From: Cladorrhinum sp. PSN259
Lineage: Eukaryota; Ascomycota; Sordariomycetes; Sordariales; Podosporaceae
Assembly (NCBI GenBank): GCA_033725935.1
Contig: MU867117.1
Location: 1 to 64,000 of the forward strand
DNA: 64,000 nucleotides
Direction: 5' to 3'
In this document: positions 1 to 11,067 of the stretch, one piece after another
How positions within the stretch are numbered: the stretch's first letter is position 1
Layout: the number at the start of each line of letters is the position of its first letter
The notes under the pieces: model-generated
Seen by the model: only the letters and a program-made list of their open reading frames with translations
Told to the model about the DNA's origin: nothing
Database searches by the model: none
Translations under genes and position numbers: made by a program

Positions 1-85
1 CCTCCAGCTACACCACTCAGTCTTCAATCACCACCATACGGTACCCGGAACCTCGACCCAATCACATACTCTCACTCCTCTCACC

Positions 86-97
86 TCCCCCTCCCCG

Positions 98-129
<32 letters not shown>

Positions 130-160
130 CCCCCCCGCCCCCCCCGCCCCCCCCCCCCCC
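86..160. repeat. poly-C low-complexity tract
   Basis: This is an almost pure cytosine tract of about 75 nt, broken only by isolated G residues and a few T. It is a low-complexity block near the window edge. G-quadruplex/i-motif behaviour is possible, and base-call or assembly error is also plausible in such a homopolymer. Confidence 0.9.
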
Positions 161-691
161 AATAGATGAACGGAGATGGATTATAAAAGATTGATGAGGA
201 TAAATTTAAATCGGTAGCTTTTAATGACAGAAAGCGGTGCCACTAGAGCTTTTGTACGTGCAGATTGGCCGGAAAGACAATCATTTTAGGGAATTTGATC
301 ATTGGTTTTGAATATGGAGAGCGAGCAATTCGAGAAGGGTTTCGAGATGCATACTATGAGAATTTTTCCTTTAGTGGCTGTGTTCATGGTTGATGGCAGG
401 TGTAATACTGTCATGTCTCTGCCTTGCGAAAAATGAGATCTTGTTATCTTGAGCCCCGAAGGATTTGAAGTCAATGAATATAGAGAGATTTCTATTGATA
501 CCCAGAGAGCCATTCAGCGTTAGGTAGGTATGTTCACCTATGTACTCGATACAAGTATTGTCCGTCAACCTGCTTGATTTGCAACATCCGCCCGGTTACA
601 CCATTATACCGTCCTCGGCAGTCCCAATTTGTAGATGATGTAGATACATGAGTAGCATCCTATCTCTTGCTGACGTAGTAGTTACAGGTGC
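161..691. other. Non-coding flank, no gene seen
   Basis: Only short overlapping open frames without recognisable composition or domains occur here. It lies downstream (3') of the minus-strand membrane protein gene that follows. Confidence 0.5.
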
Positions 692-2222
692 TCATATATG
701 AGGAATCATCTGAATCCAGGCAGGCGTCCAATAAACCCCCATCGGAACAGACCGGAGGCTGATAAAAGCCTCAATAACGACGAAAATTCGTGGAAAGATC
801 ATACAAAGTGGCAGTAGGAAGAAAAGTATCGCCGCAATGGAAATGATTACTGGCTCGAAGATATCCAGTGAAGGATCGTCAAAGTAGCCTAAAAGGAAAG
901 AGATCAAGGCAAAGCATGGAGTGGTGGAGGTAATAACAATGCACGCCACCTTCCATAGAGTCGCCTCGACATGGGTAGGAAATTCGAAGTTCCATGCCGA
1001 AAGATGGATGCCTCCATATAAAATTGGGAGCGTAACGGCCACAATCGAGAGTGATCGTCGACTCCGGATGTATTCAAATATGTCGCCGAGTTGAAACCTG
1101 TAGACCCAACTTGTATCGAATCCCGGCAAGTTGCTTCGTTTGACGTAGAAAGAGACCGTAGAATCTTTCAAACGGAGGAGTTTTTTAGCCAGTTCCGGAG
1201 GAAGATGAATCGATTCGGCACTTCTAATATCTAGCGGTTTCTGTATGGATACTTAGTACCTGCAGCACATGAACTCAAGTAAACGATGTCATGTGGAACG
1301 GTTTATTGACTTACCTCCAGCCAGAATGCGTACATTAGAATTGCACAAACCACATGGACCATTGTATGTAGCTCCAACAGAGACAGAGGAAGCCCGTATA
1401 TCTTGCGAGCAATGCACTGCAAAGCCATCCAGCCAACTTGAAAGAGCACAACAGCCTTCTGAAGAGTATCTGCCTTGCTCTGGTCCAGAATGCGGGACCG
1501 AGAAATACGCAGAAGACCAACATCCTCTGATGCTAGCCATTTTACGCCGTCATAAGACAGGATATTTGACTCGCCGCCAGGAAGGACAAGTTCCAAGCCG
1601 CCCATAGCGACGAAGAAGCCATACTTGAGGTCAAAAATTCTCTGTCGGGAAACGTGCAATGTCAGCAAACACCTCATGGTTTATAACCTGCTGTGCTCTC
1701 AGGTGAAGTGCCACTCACTTGGTCTGATCCAGTAACTGTGCCACCACGACCGGCTTCCTCGTGATTGGGCTTCTCCTCACTTCCTCTACACATCAAAACG
1801 CGCAAGTATCTCATTAAACGCCCTCGTTTGTGTACATTTACGGTTCCGTATTTCTCTCTTTCTACGAGGCGCAAGTGCTGAGAAATCTTCCTAGCTGTAA
1901 AATACTGATCCGCAGCAAACCACAACACCACTTCGGGAGCGACCAGCGCAACGAAGACCCACTTCAGCTTCCTGGTAAAAAGCTGAAATGTCGTAGCATT
2001 GCGCTCTGGAATATTGAGGTGGAGCGCAGTATAGACACAGGCGAAGAGGGTCAGCATGCAGCTGAAGAGGATATCCGCAGTGCCTCTGGTATTGGGTGAA
2101 TCGACCCAAGCTGGAGCCTTGACTTGGTTTAGCGACTTCAAGTCATGTTGAATGTTCTCGAGTTGATCCTGTATTGTATCAATACCCCGACTTTGCAACA
2201 TGAGAGACAACGACGTCCTCAT
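692..2222 (-). CDS. Fungal multi-pass membrane protein, tandem paralog A
   Basis: Predicted 459-residue protein from three exons (2222-1719, 1641-1315, 1240-692). The introns of 77 and 74 nt have GT-AG ends and keep phase 0. Function is unknown. It resembles a family of fungal integral membrane proteins that I know only as uncharacterised. Hydrophobic segments include one ending in 'LHLNIPE', one around 'FVALVAPEVVLWFAAD', one around 'MVHVVCAILMYAFWLE', one around 'LPILYGGIHLSAWNFEF', and two or three near the C-terminus, which ends in 'GVYWTPAWIQMIPHI'. The middle cytosolic linker is short. It is a tandem paralog of the neighbour at 2734-4411: same strand, same domain order and the same position for the last intron. 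I chose the first ATG of the open frame at 2222, because an in-frame stop lies upstream. An additional 5' exon cannot be excluded; paralog B has a signal-like N-terminus that A lacks. Confidence 0.7.
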
Positions 2223-2733
2223 CTCGAGTTGTTGAATCAACCTGAACACTCGCAGGGTCGCAATATCATATAGTGTAAAGCGGGCGCTGACAACGACAAC
2301 TCAGCAAGCCAAGCATGGAAACATAATAGAGTGTCGAGGGATGTGCGAGAGAAAAGGTAAAAGGCAGAAAGCAATCCAGTCCCGAAGGTCCATGGCTTGC
2401 CAAGATTTTATCTCAGCTGAACAGAGCAGACACGCAGTTTACCCCGACTGTGGCGTTACTTGGACAAGCTCATTTGCGAGACGCAGACACCAGTCCCCGC
2501 CATTGTTTCAGCACTGCCCGCAATATTGAGCATGCGCCACCTTTGGGCTCTGCTCAGAGGGGGTAGTAGCTTGTGTTCATCCCAAGCAGAATTCCGCCAA
2601 TAGTGACTTGACACAGTTCAGCACGGTCAGTCAATCAACCATCTTGACGTTATTACTAGATGATCTTATATGAATTGTTTGTGAAGCTGGACCTAGAAGC
2701 CATATCTCTGGAACCTGGTAACCAAAGTCTTTC
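2223..2733. other. Intergenic spacer between tandem paralogs
   Basis: About 510 nt upstream of paralog A and downstream of paralog B. I see no gene, only the presumed promoter of paralog A. Confidence 0.5.
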
Positions 2734-4411
2734 TCAGACGTGAGGAAGCATCTGAATCCAAGAAGGCGTCCAATAAACACCAATAGAGACCGACCTCAGA
2801 CTGATAAAAGCCTCCACCACGATGAAAATGCGAAAGAGCACCGCACAGAGTGTGAAAATGGGGACAAGCAGTATTGCATAGAGGCGGAGTATTCCAGAGA
2901 TAACCGAGATGCCCCAGCTGTCCCGTTCGTCTAACCAGTCGACAATCGGGGCGATTAACCAGACGCCAAAGGTTTCGACTGGCAGCATAAACGCAATAAC
3001 GAAACAAGCTATTTTCCACGCGATCCCTTCAGCCTGAGATGGAAACTCAAAGTTCCACGCCGAAAGATGTATGCCGCCGTATAAGATTGGAAGTAGTAGC
3101 AGTACTACCAATAGTGAGTTGTGGTCGCCAATGAAGTCGAGGACGTCGAGTGCTTTGATCCCCCTGAAAAGGATAGACACATCAAATTCCGGTACATTTC
3201 CGTGGCGCTCGGTGAAGTCTTTGGGTTCCAGATCACAGCGAGTGCCGGGGGCTAATTTTACCATCTCTGCGCTTCGGAGATCGAGTGGTTTCTGTTTCAA
3301 GCTCAAGTCAGGAAAGCTGGTCATGCGACGAAATCGGGCTGGGGATTCTCATCTCGAACCAAAAGCCGTACATAAGAATGGCACACACGACGTGTACCAT
3401 TGTGTGTAGTTCCAAAAGGCATAGAGGAAGACCATAAATCTTTCTCGAGATGCATTGCATAGCCATCCAGCCGACTTGGGTAAGAACAACGATCTTCTGA
3501 AGAGTATCGGCCTTGCTTCTGTCGAGAATTAGAGATCTCGCGACTCTGACTGAATCCAGGTCCTTGGCTGCCAAGGTCTTGACACCCTGCGCCGAGAGAA
3601 TGCTGAGTTGGACCTTCAGATCCGACCCACCTTCACCTTCAACCCGCATCATTGGTCTATCCGCATCCTCGGTTATTTCTTCTCCTTGACTGAAGTTAAG
3701 GTCACGGTATTCCTCCTTGCTTCCCAAGCTCTTAGCCTGGCGGATGGCGTCCTTCAGATCTGTAGCTCCCGGCAGAGCGATGTACGTCTTGTTCAGCCCA
3801 TCTGATGCGGATGACGTTGCTTCCAAAGTAAAAACTTCGAAGCCACCCATGACAACAAAGAAACCGTACTTGAGATCGAAGGTGCTCTCGTTTGCCTTGG
3901 CATTATCGGTGTGTGATTCCTCATCTGTCGACTCGTGCGCTTTGCCTCTGCGAGTTAATAATTGAAGCGCCCGGGTAAAGAACCCGGGTTTGGTGTTTCG
4001 GACAGGTCCATTTTGCTTCTGATCCATTTCCTGGAGGTCCTGGGAGAGCTTTTTCGCTGTTGAGAATTGATCGTAAGCCAACCATAGAACGATCTCGGGC
4101 GCAAACAGTGCCATAGCGACCCATTTGATTTTGGTCAGGAGAATATGGGAGAAGTTGGAATGCTCGGGGATGTTGAGGTGTAGTGCTGTATAAACGCAGG
4201 CAAAAAGCGTCAAAACACAGCTATACAGTATGCTACTCGTGCTCCTCATGTTCGGGGCATTGACCCATGCGGGGGCTCGAGTGTCGTGAAGCGCTTTGTT
4301 GTCATGCTGGATTTTCTCGAGTTGAGCATAGATGACGCTGGCGGGCTCGATAGATTGGACTGTCGGAAAAAGAAGTGTGACGATCACCGAAAGAGTGATG
4401 AGTGTGCTCAT
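2734..4411 (-). CDS. Fungal multi-pass membrane protein, tandem paralog B
   Basis: Predicted 538-residue protein, exons 4411-3353 and 3291-2734. The N-terminus (MSTLITLSVIVTLLFPTVQS) looks like a cleavable signal peptide or first membrane segment. The same series of hydrophobic segments as paralog A follows ('LTLFACVYTALHLNIPE', 'MALFAPEIVLWLAYD', 'MVHVVCAILMYGFWFE', 'LPILYGGIHLSAWNFEF', 'TLCAVLFRIFIVVEAF'). B has a longer hydrophilic central linker than A (roughly residues 170-290), rich in acidic and Ser residues. The exon junction matches the last intron of paralog A, but the donor reads AT instead of GT (3351-3352) while the acceptor CAG is intact. Without splicing, the frame stops 14 codons later at 3308. 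A first intron equivalent to A's is absent. The function is unknown. Confidence 0.65.
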
Positions 4412-5133
4412 GTCTGTATGTCGGAGGGTGAATGGGTTGGTGGTGAGTTGTTCAAGTTGTCATTGGGAAAAGATTGGGCAGGTAAGAGGAATTATGGCAA
4501 TCTGCCAATACTCGACTTGATTGGGCGCTTCTGGCGCAACCAATCGCCATGATGCCAATGGAGGCACCCACGAGTTTTGGGGCTATGCCGCGAAAGGTGC
4601 AGCATGTTGCATTAGTGCTGCTTGCCTGAGAGAGCCTTACAAGTAGGTACATATGTACTGTACACCCTCACAGCTGGGCACTATTCCGTTTTGACATGCA
4701 ACAGGTCTGGGAAGGGGAATTTGCTGATCAGTGTGGGTCAATCTAGGCCCACCATCTGGGCAGCCAAACGTGCCCTTCCAGGTTACCTAATTCCTGAGGT
4801 GCAATTCCTGAGGCGGACCAGTCTATCAATTCACTTCGACTCTCCCCCCCAAACTATCTTTCTCTCACCTATACTTGACAGCAATTCTACCTGTAGAACC
4901 TGAGAAGTGGGATTTTAGGCTCACCGTGACTCAGTTTAAGGTTTGTGGAAAAACCATGGGTTTGAAGCGTGGGTACGGATCCGTAGGGTAGGTAGCTCGA
5001 GTTTGAATTTAACCCCACCATGAATGAAAAGGCACTGGCATCGTTTTCGCCTCACCCTTCAAACCCTTCAACATTTATCCAAGCTCATTTATTCCCTCGC
5101 CATAAAACACCCACTCGGCTAAGAACTTAACAC
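4412..5133. other. Intergenic, promoter of paralog B and flank of pseudogene
   Basis: No coding frame I can support. It contains CT-rich stretches typical of fungal promoters. Confidence 0.45.
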
Positions 5134-6159
5134 AATGCAGCAGGCCATCAAGACCACTTTTCTCCTTCTTTCCGATACCCACGCCAAAAAATGGCCTAGT
5201 AGTTCCAGACCGCCTAGTCGACGTGGCGATCCATTGCGGCGACCTTACAGACAAGTCCAAGATTCACGAGTTCGAGACCACGCTCGCTCTACTTCGTAGC
5301 ATTAACGCGCCACTAAAAATCGTTATCGCTGGAAACCATGACTTTACGCTCGATGAGCCGGCATACCAGGACAAAGCGAATACTGCTCGGAGGTTATTCT
5401 CGATTACACTGGAACTCATGAGGAAGGAGTACGGCAATCCCGGAGACGCATACCGACTCATCAGCCAAGGGTCTGAAGGTATGCACTTTCCTGACGAAGG
5501 GATGCATCATTTTCACCTTGGTAACGGTGCTGACCTGACTATTTACACAAGCCCCTTTACCCCGTCCATTGAAGCCGACTGGGGTTTTCAGTAGAAACGA
5601 GGGGATAATCACGATTCACGATACATAGCAGAGTTGATGTGGTGACCACACACGGTCCGCCCAAGGGAGTTCTAGACGTAACAAATTCCAGGCAGCGCGG
5701 AGGCTGCGAGCAGCTCTTCGCGGCCGTCGCCAGAGCTCGACCGTTTCTGCACTGCTTTGGGCATATCCACGAAGGATGGGGCGGGAAGTTGGTAGCATGG
5801 CGAGGGACGGAACCGAGCAAAATCCCCTGCCACTTTACCCATATAGACAACGGTGCGTCTTCCGTCATCGAGACGCTCGCAAGAATCGAGCCCCGTCAGG
5901 GCGATAATGCCGAAATGAAGCTAGAGAAGGAATGCCGGCTCCGAAGCATTACGGAAGAGGGATACCGAAGGACAAGTCACTGCAGTCAAGACGAGTCTCC
6001 AGCCAGACACGGGAAGACTACGCTGTTTGTAACGCGGCTATTCAATCTGGAGACGAAGATGGCAGGCCCCAACTGCCGTGGGTTGTTGACATTGAGCTCC
6101 CGAGGAGCACTGACGCTGCACTTGAGACCTCGGGTGCCTCATTCCGAAATGCAGCCTGA
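5134..6159 (+). pseudogene. Decayed calcineurin-like metallophosphoesterase
   Basis: The pieces of a fungal metallophosphoesterase (UPF0046/MPPED-like type) lie in order but in different frames. The start has the 'LLLSDTH' metal-binding motif, then a frame change before 'VAIHCGDLTDKSK' and 'IVIAGNHDFTLDEP' (5223 onward). The frame ends at a TAG (5592-5594) just after 'ADWGFQ'. A third frame resumes with 'VTTHGPPKGVLDVT' and 'FLHCFGHIHEGWGGK' (from about 5636). A further one-base slip near 6030 separates the 'HCSQDESP...TLFV' segment from 'NAAIQSG' and 'QLPWVVDIELP'. All metal-ligand motifs (D-x-H, GD, GNHD, TH, GHxH) remain recognisable, so decay is recent. At least four lesions make a sequencing artefact unlikely. 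Confidence 0.85.
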
Positions 6160-6633
6160 GAATTTTCGGCGTTACATGCACTTGCTGAGCGATGGATACG
6201 TTCTTATAGATACTCGCCGCTCGGGATTACAGTACAGTAACTAAATTATGATTGTTTATATCAACATGGAAATTCGCGAACCAGTTGGTCGAGTTGTGGC
6301 TGCTTGTGATGCACATGAGGTAAGGGCGATGGTTAACGGAGATGGCTGAACGCCTGCCACACTGGCACTAGAATGACCGAGATGGAGTTGATGGGAGGCG
6401 CCAAGTGCGATTGTGGCATGGGGTGTTCAAGAAGAGGTGGAAGTCTTAGAGTTAGCCGATATAGTACGAGTCATCACGGTCTGGGCAGGTATCCGAGTTT
6501 AGAGTAGATATGAGACGCTGGTGGAGGTCAGGAAAGGCAAATATGAAAGTGTTTGTCAACTGAGATGTTTTCACCGAGGCCGCGAGGCGGGCAAGTCAAG
6601 TCCCTTATATAATATGATTAATCGATCCTCCCG
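6160..6633. other. Intergenic, nothing recognised
   Basis: Between the 3' end of the phosphoesterase pseudogene and the 3' end of the minus-strand gene. I see no gene. Confidence 0.45.
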
Positions 6634-7299
6634 TCAATCTAACGGTATCCCGAGGTCCCTTAAGCTGCGAATCACCCGACGATTGGGGTTTATGTCTTGA
6701 ACCCCACCGAAGCTCTTCTTCTCCTCCCCGTCCTCCTCTTCTTGGTTCGTGATATTGGGTGCTTCAAGTTCTTCTACTGGCATACCCCCTATGTCCGCTC
6801 CCTGCCCGGGCCCTGAACTATCACCGCCCTCGGTGTGTCCCACCTTCAAAGAGCGCGGCAACCAAGCCGATGAGCGCTTTCCTCGATACCAGATTAGGAT
6901 CCATTCCCCCTCAGTACAACCCTCAAGGTCATGCCGCTGCCGCATAGAAACATCTGATACGAGATAGGGCTTTTCGGCATTGGCTGGCTCCTTGTTATTG
7001 GCTCGGTTCGTGTAATCCCAGGTCTCAAGATCGACAACCGCTGCCTTGGTCTCTGGGAGAGAGTCAACTGGGTTTATGTTGAAGAATTTGGCGAGTTCTC
7101 TGGCCGTCTCAAACATGGTGTCCTGCCCGATAATGACGGGACAGCGAGGCTCCGGCCTGTTCCGATTTGCTGCGGCTCCAGCCAGCCAGGCCTTTGCCCA
7201 TGCTTCGCCCGTAGGCCTGTTCCCACCTCCAAATCTGCCAGGGTTGTCTTGCTTTCGGAGGTTCGATCGCGCAACAGCACGGCGCAAGTCTTCGGGCAT
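6634..7299 (-). CDS. Hypothetical protein, 221 aa
   Basis: Single-exon frame. I chose the ATG at 7299 (MPEDLRRAVARSNLRK) because the longer open frame upstream only translates a CA/GT microsatellite into His-Thr repeats. The protein has a basic N-terminus, a Gly/Arg-rich stretch, a central part with 'CPVIIGQDTMFETARELA' and 'WILIWYRGKRSSAWLP', an acidic segment near residues 195-205 and a basic C-terminal end 'RRVIRSLRDLGIPLD'. No known domain is recognised. The sequence has no internal low-complexity bias apart from the acidic run, which favours real coding. Confidence 0.5.
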   Translation of the reverse strand: MPEDLRRAVARSNLRKQDNPGRFGGGNRPTGEAWAKAWLAGAAANRNRPEPRCPVIIGQDTMFETARELAKFFNINPVDSLPETKAAVVDLETWDYTNRANNKEPANAEKPYLVSDVSMRQRHDLEGCTEGEWILIWYRGKRSSAWLPRSLKVGHTEGGDSSGPGQGADIGGMPVEELEAPNITNQEEEDGEEKKSFGGVQDINPNRRVIRSLRDLGIPLD

Positions 7300-7357
7300 T
7301 TTGAATGTTTGTGTCACTGGAACAATAAGAAATGATGAATTTGGTAGTGGCGATAAA

Positions 7358-7411
7358 TGTGTGTGTGTGTATGTGTGTGTGCGTGTGTGTGTGTGTATGC
7401 CGGTGTGTGCG
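7358..7411. repeat. (GT)n microsatellite
   Basis: An imperfect GT/TG dinucleotide run of about 50 nt lies in the presumed 5' leader/promoter of the gene at 6634-7299 (minus strand). It reads as CA on the coding strand. Confidence 0.9.
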
Positions 7412-7931
7412 TGTTCAAGATGGAAATCACTTGTGGTGTCGACGTTTGTAGGAGGCAAAAAGACCGAAATAAAGAATGGATGTTGTTCAATTGATGTGGT
7501 GTATTGGATAGAGAAAAGGTGGGAGCCCCGCTTCCCACAAAAGCTGTGTTCTAGGGAGAAGGCTATTACCCGCGCAGCCCTGTAAAAATGGCAGGTGACA
7601 AGCGCGGTGACAAGCGCCTTGACAGGCGCCTGGCCTGACAGTCACATGACGCTAAAACACGGCTGGTACACAGACGTGCAGCAGTCCCATTAGAATTTCG
7701 CATCCAACCTATCAGAGCCTCCATATCCCACACCACTGCAGCCCAGGGATTGCCAGGGCCTAGGCGACATGTTTAATACAAGCGGTTACCCGCATGCGTT
7801 TCCCCTTTCCCCTAACCTCACCCGCCACCGAGACAGGAATAGACGCCAAAATGATACCTCGAGATGCCTTTGCTTGTCTACTTGATGCTATATATTCGCC
7901 CGGTTTTGGCATTCATTGAGCACCAGAGACA

Positions 7932-8090
7932 ACAAACCACATCTTTCGAGCCGTTTCATATATCACACCACGCATCATAGTACTTGACAAACGCTTCCGA
8001 TTTATTCTAAAACACACAAACCACATCTTTTGAGCCGTTTCATATATCACACCACGCATTATCGTACTTGACAAACACTTCCGATTAATT
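7932..8090 (+). repeat. 84-bp direct duplication in the amidoligase leader
   Basis: Two near-identical copies with a period of 84 nt (first from about 7932, second from about 8016), sharing 'ccacatcttt', 'gagccgtttcatatatcac', 'accacgcat' and 'gtacttgacaaac'. The second copy ends six bases before the ATG of the amidoligase-like gene. The block therefore duplicates the 5' leader or core promoter. Confidence 0.9.
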
Positions 8091-8096
8091 TTCAAC

Positions 8097-9427
8097 ATGT
8101 CGCTCGACTTCGGTATAGAGATCGAGCTTCTTCTAGCTCCCCATCCCAATGCTCAGCCTAATTTCCTAGCCACCCTGACGAGGATGGGGTGGGATAAAAC
8201 CATCGAGGGACAGCTTCGCGCCGGGAGGGTATCAAACGGTTATATGCTGGACAACCTCCAGAACCGAAATCGTCGAGCTCTGCGCTCTGCAGTTGCTGAA
8301 GCGTTGTCCGATGCTGACATACCGGCATCCTCAGACTGCTCGTCCGAATATGACGTCTGGTCTGTTATTGATGATGAGTCGCTAGACGAGTTTCCAGGTT
8401 ACTGTACGTCGTCAGGTTTTTTCTTCTGCCTTTTTCTCTTCTTTTCTCTCTCTTCCTTTTTCTTTTTTCTTCTTTTTTCTTCTTTTTTCTTCCTTTTTCC
8501 CCCCCTCTTTTCTTCTTTCCTACTAGGTACAAAGGTCTAACAAAAAGTAATTTAACAGGGAGAGTGGAACTAGTCTCCAGGGTCCTGTCAGCTGATAATG
8601 ATTGGCACATCGAGATCGACGAGGTTTTCAGAATACTTCGACAGAATTGCCAAATCCGACTAACTAGCAGTTCTTCGTTGCACGTACACATCTCCCCAGG
8701 CCGTAACACCTTCAATGACATGCAGATCAGGTCTCTGGGCAAGGCCGTCATCTACTACGACGACGCCATCACGAGAATCATGCCGGCCGAGCGCAAACCG
8801 AATCCGTACGCCAAGTCCAACTGTTTGCCTGAGGGTAAGGGAAACTCCGGTGGCCAGTCCGTCAACCCAAAAATCAAGCTGCTTTATAGCCAAGTCCCCG
8901 CAAAGACGTTCGAGCCACTCTTCAAAGCACTGGATAAAGTCACCTGGAGAACCGTGTGCGGTATGATGCAAGAGACGAAGGGTAACGTAGCTAGATACGT
9001 GTCTTGGAACTTTGAGAACATCACCAAGCCGTGCGGCACGCTCGAGTTCCGGCGCCCGCCGGGCGTGGACTCTCCGGCCCGGGCCAGGCACTGGGTCGCG
9101 TTCGCGCTAGGCTTCGTGTCCCGAGCGACGTCCGACCCGGCCTACTGGGAAGCGGCCAAGACGCGAAACCACGGCGGTTCTGTGGCGGAGTTGAAGACCT
9201 TCGTCACGGGGGGGCTCCAACGATTCCCGCTCCATTGCGCGGCTGCGCTCCTCAAGATCGAGGAGGACACTTCTAAGCCCCTCATCTTGTCGGCCGAAGA
9301 ACAGCTGCATATTGAAGAGCTGAAGGCACGCAAGGCCAGAACGGCGAGCCCGTTCGCGAGCAAGGCTAGCTCGAGGGCCAATAGCCCGTCGGTTGGCCGG
9401 AGCGATTCGGGCGGTTGGGGGCGTTGA
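8097..9427 (+). CDS. Putative amidoligase (Amidoligase_2-like)
   Basis: Predicted 391-residue protein. Exon 1 is 8097-8403 and exon 2 is 8559-9427. The 155-nt intron has a GTACGT donor and a long T/C-rich tract (8420-8520), and phase is conserved (joins a Trp codon). The 'DFGIEIELLLAP' start, 'SSLHVHISPGR' centre and 'PCGTLEFRRPPG' strand match my recollection of the fungal/bacterial Amidoligase_2 family. That family has a glutamine-synthetase/GCS-like fold and is thought to join amines to carboxylates using ATP. The predicted catalytic half is residues 1-310. The C-terminal tail is Ser/Ala/Arg-rich and probably disordered. The start is fixed by the conserved 'FGIEIE' motif only a few residues in. 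The substrate is unknown. The gene sits between a duplicated leader (7932-8090) and a minisatellite that begins a few bases after the stop. Confidence 0.75.
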
Positions 9428-9431
9428 ATAA

Positions 9432-10040
9432 TATCCAGCATGCGTAGAAAGGAGTCAGGAATGTACGAATAGAAGCCGAATAAGCATAGAAAGTAGTCAG
9501 GAATGCATTAATAAAATCTGAATAAGTGTAGAAAGGAGTTAAGAATGCATTAATAGAAGCCGAATAGGGGTAAAAAAGAATCTGTAATGTATTAATAAAA
9601 TCCGAATAAGCGTAGAAAGGCGGCAGGAATGCATTAATAGAAATTAAATAGGTGTAAACAGGAGGCAGGAATACATTAATAGAAGCCGAATAGGCGTAAA
9701 AAAGACTTAGGAATAGATTAATAAAATCTAAATACGCGTAGAAAGGAGGTAGGAATACATTAATAGAAGCTGAAAAAGCATAGAAAGCAGTCAGTATTGC
9801 ATTAATAGAAGCTAAATAGGCATAGAAACGAGTTAGGAATGCATTAATAGAAACCGAATAGGTATAGAAAGGAGGTAGGAGTACATTAATAGAAGCCGAA
9901 TAAGCGTAGAAAAAAGGCAGTAATACATTAATAAAAGCTGAATAGGCATAGAAAGGAGTCAGGAACGCATCAACAGAAGCTAAATAGGCGTATAAACAAG
10001 TGAAATAGGCATAGTAAAGTGTGAATTAGGCGTATACCGC
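9432..10040. repeat. 42-bp minisatellite, about 13 units plus partial units
   Basis: Tandem repeat of exactly 42 nt per unit, with no insertions or deletions between units. Each unit begins gcgtagaaagg and contains 'aatgcattaatagaagc'. Thirteen full units are followed by three shorter remnants, two of them 21 nt long. Differences between units are largely C/T and G/A transitions. Read on the minus strand, every full unit is open in one frame and encodes a 14-residue motif near YSASINAFLTPFYA. A TAA closes that frame at the far end, and no ATG precedes the repeats. The same unit recurs at 45545-45650. Confidence 0.9.
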
Positions 10041-11067
10041 GATGATAAATACTTAAGCATTAGATTGTATAGCGGAAGCGTATAGGATGGAGATAATCTT
10101 TTCCCAAAGGCGTCACTGGTTATGGGATATTGAGGTATATTTTTAGACTTTTTTTCTTTTTTAATTTCTTTTTCGTTTGGGTTGTATATTGGAAGCCACT
10201 TTACACCCTGTTGGTAAATATGTTATCTACATTGATGCGCTTCTTGTATTTTCAGCCTGCTGTTCTCGGGCAACAGAAACTAGTCTTTGAGACAACCCGC
10301 CACCGTCATTGACTGCAGTGATACATTTAGAGCGCTTTCACAATTTCACCTCAGGGCCAGGGTTCATAAAAATATCACTCGTGTTTCGATGCCACGCAGC
10401 CGAACATGACTATCCAGTGAAAGCAGCGTGAAACCGCCACAGGGAGGCTTTTTGCGGCAGGCCTGACAGTGTCCATGCTGCATCATGCAGCGGCAGGTCT
10501 TTTCGTGCCGTGCGTGCTGTCGCATAAAACCAGTTTGCCTGGAAATGATGGATGTTGTTCTTCTCGGGAGCGGCGGTTCGCTATTGGAATTGGAGCTGAC
10601 CTCGGCTAATCTCCATCATGTGTGTATGACGACATCTATAGCACCTTGGCGCAAATAACTATCAAGAAGAGTATATCAGCATTGGAGTTTATACATGTAT
10701 CTCTAATAAAGAGGAAGAATGGGTAAACTCACCAGGGTTTATAGCGTGTGCCAGTGCAGAAATTTCTAAGGGCAAGGGGAGGCGATTTCTGTTAAAATTG
10801 GATGAATTGGTGACGGTACCAATATTGATGGACGACAGGAAATGAAGTTTGGTTTTCAGGGGCTTTCAACATTGGGCAAGCGAGCCTGTGTATTTTAGAC
10901 TGGAAGCTGCTCCCAATGTGAGACCCAGTTTCGGGCCCTGGAGCAGCCGCACCTCAGAAAGACTGCTGGGTCTCCCTCCTCACTGAGCAAGTGACTGAGT
11001 AAAAAAAAAAAATTGTATTCATTGCGTTCATGTCACAGTACTCATGCGGATTCTACAGAGACATACC
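10041..11067. other. Gene-poor stretch
   Basis: AT-rich near 10140-10180, then ordinary composition. No coding frame or RNA gene is supported. It is the 3' flank of the rhodopsin-domain gene. Confidence 0.5.
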
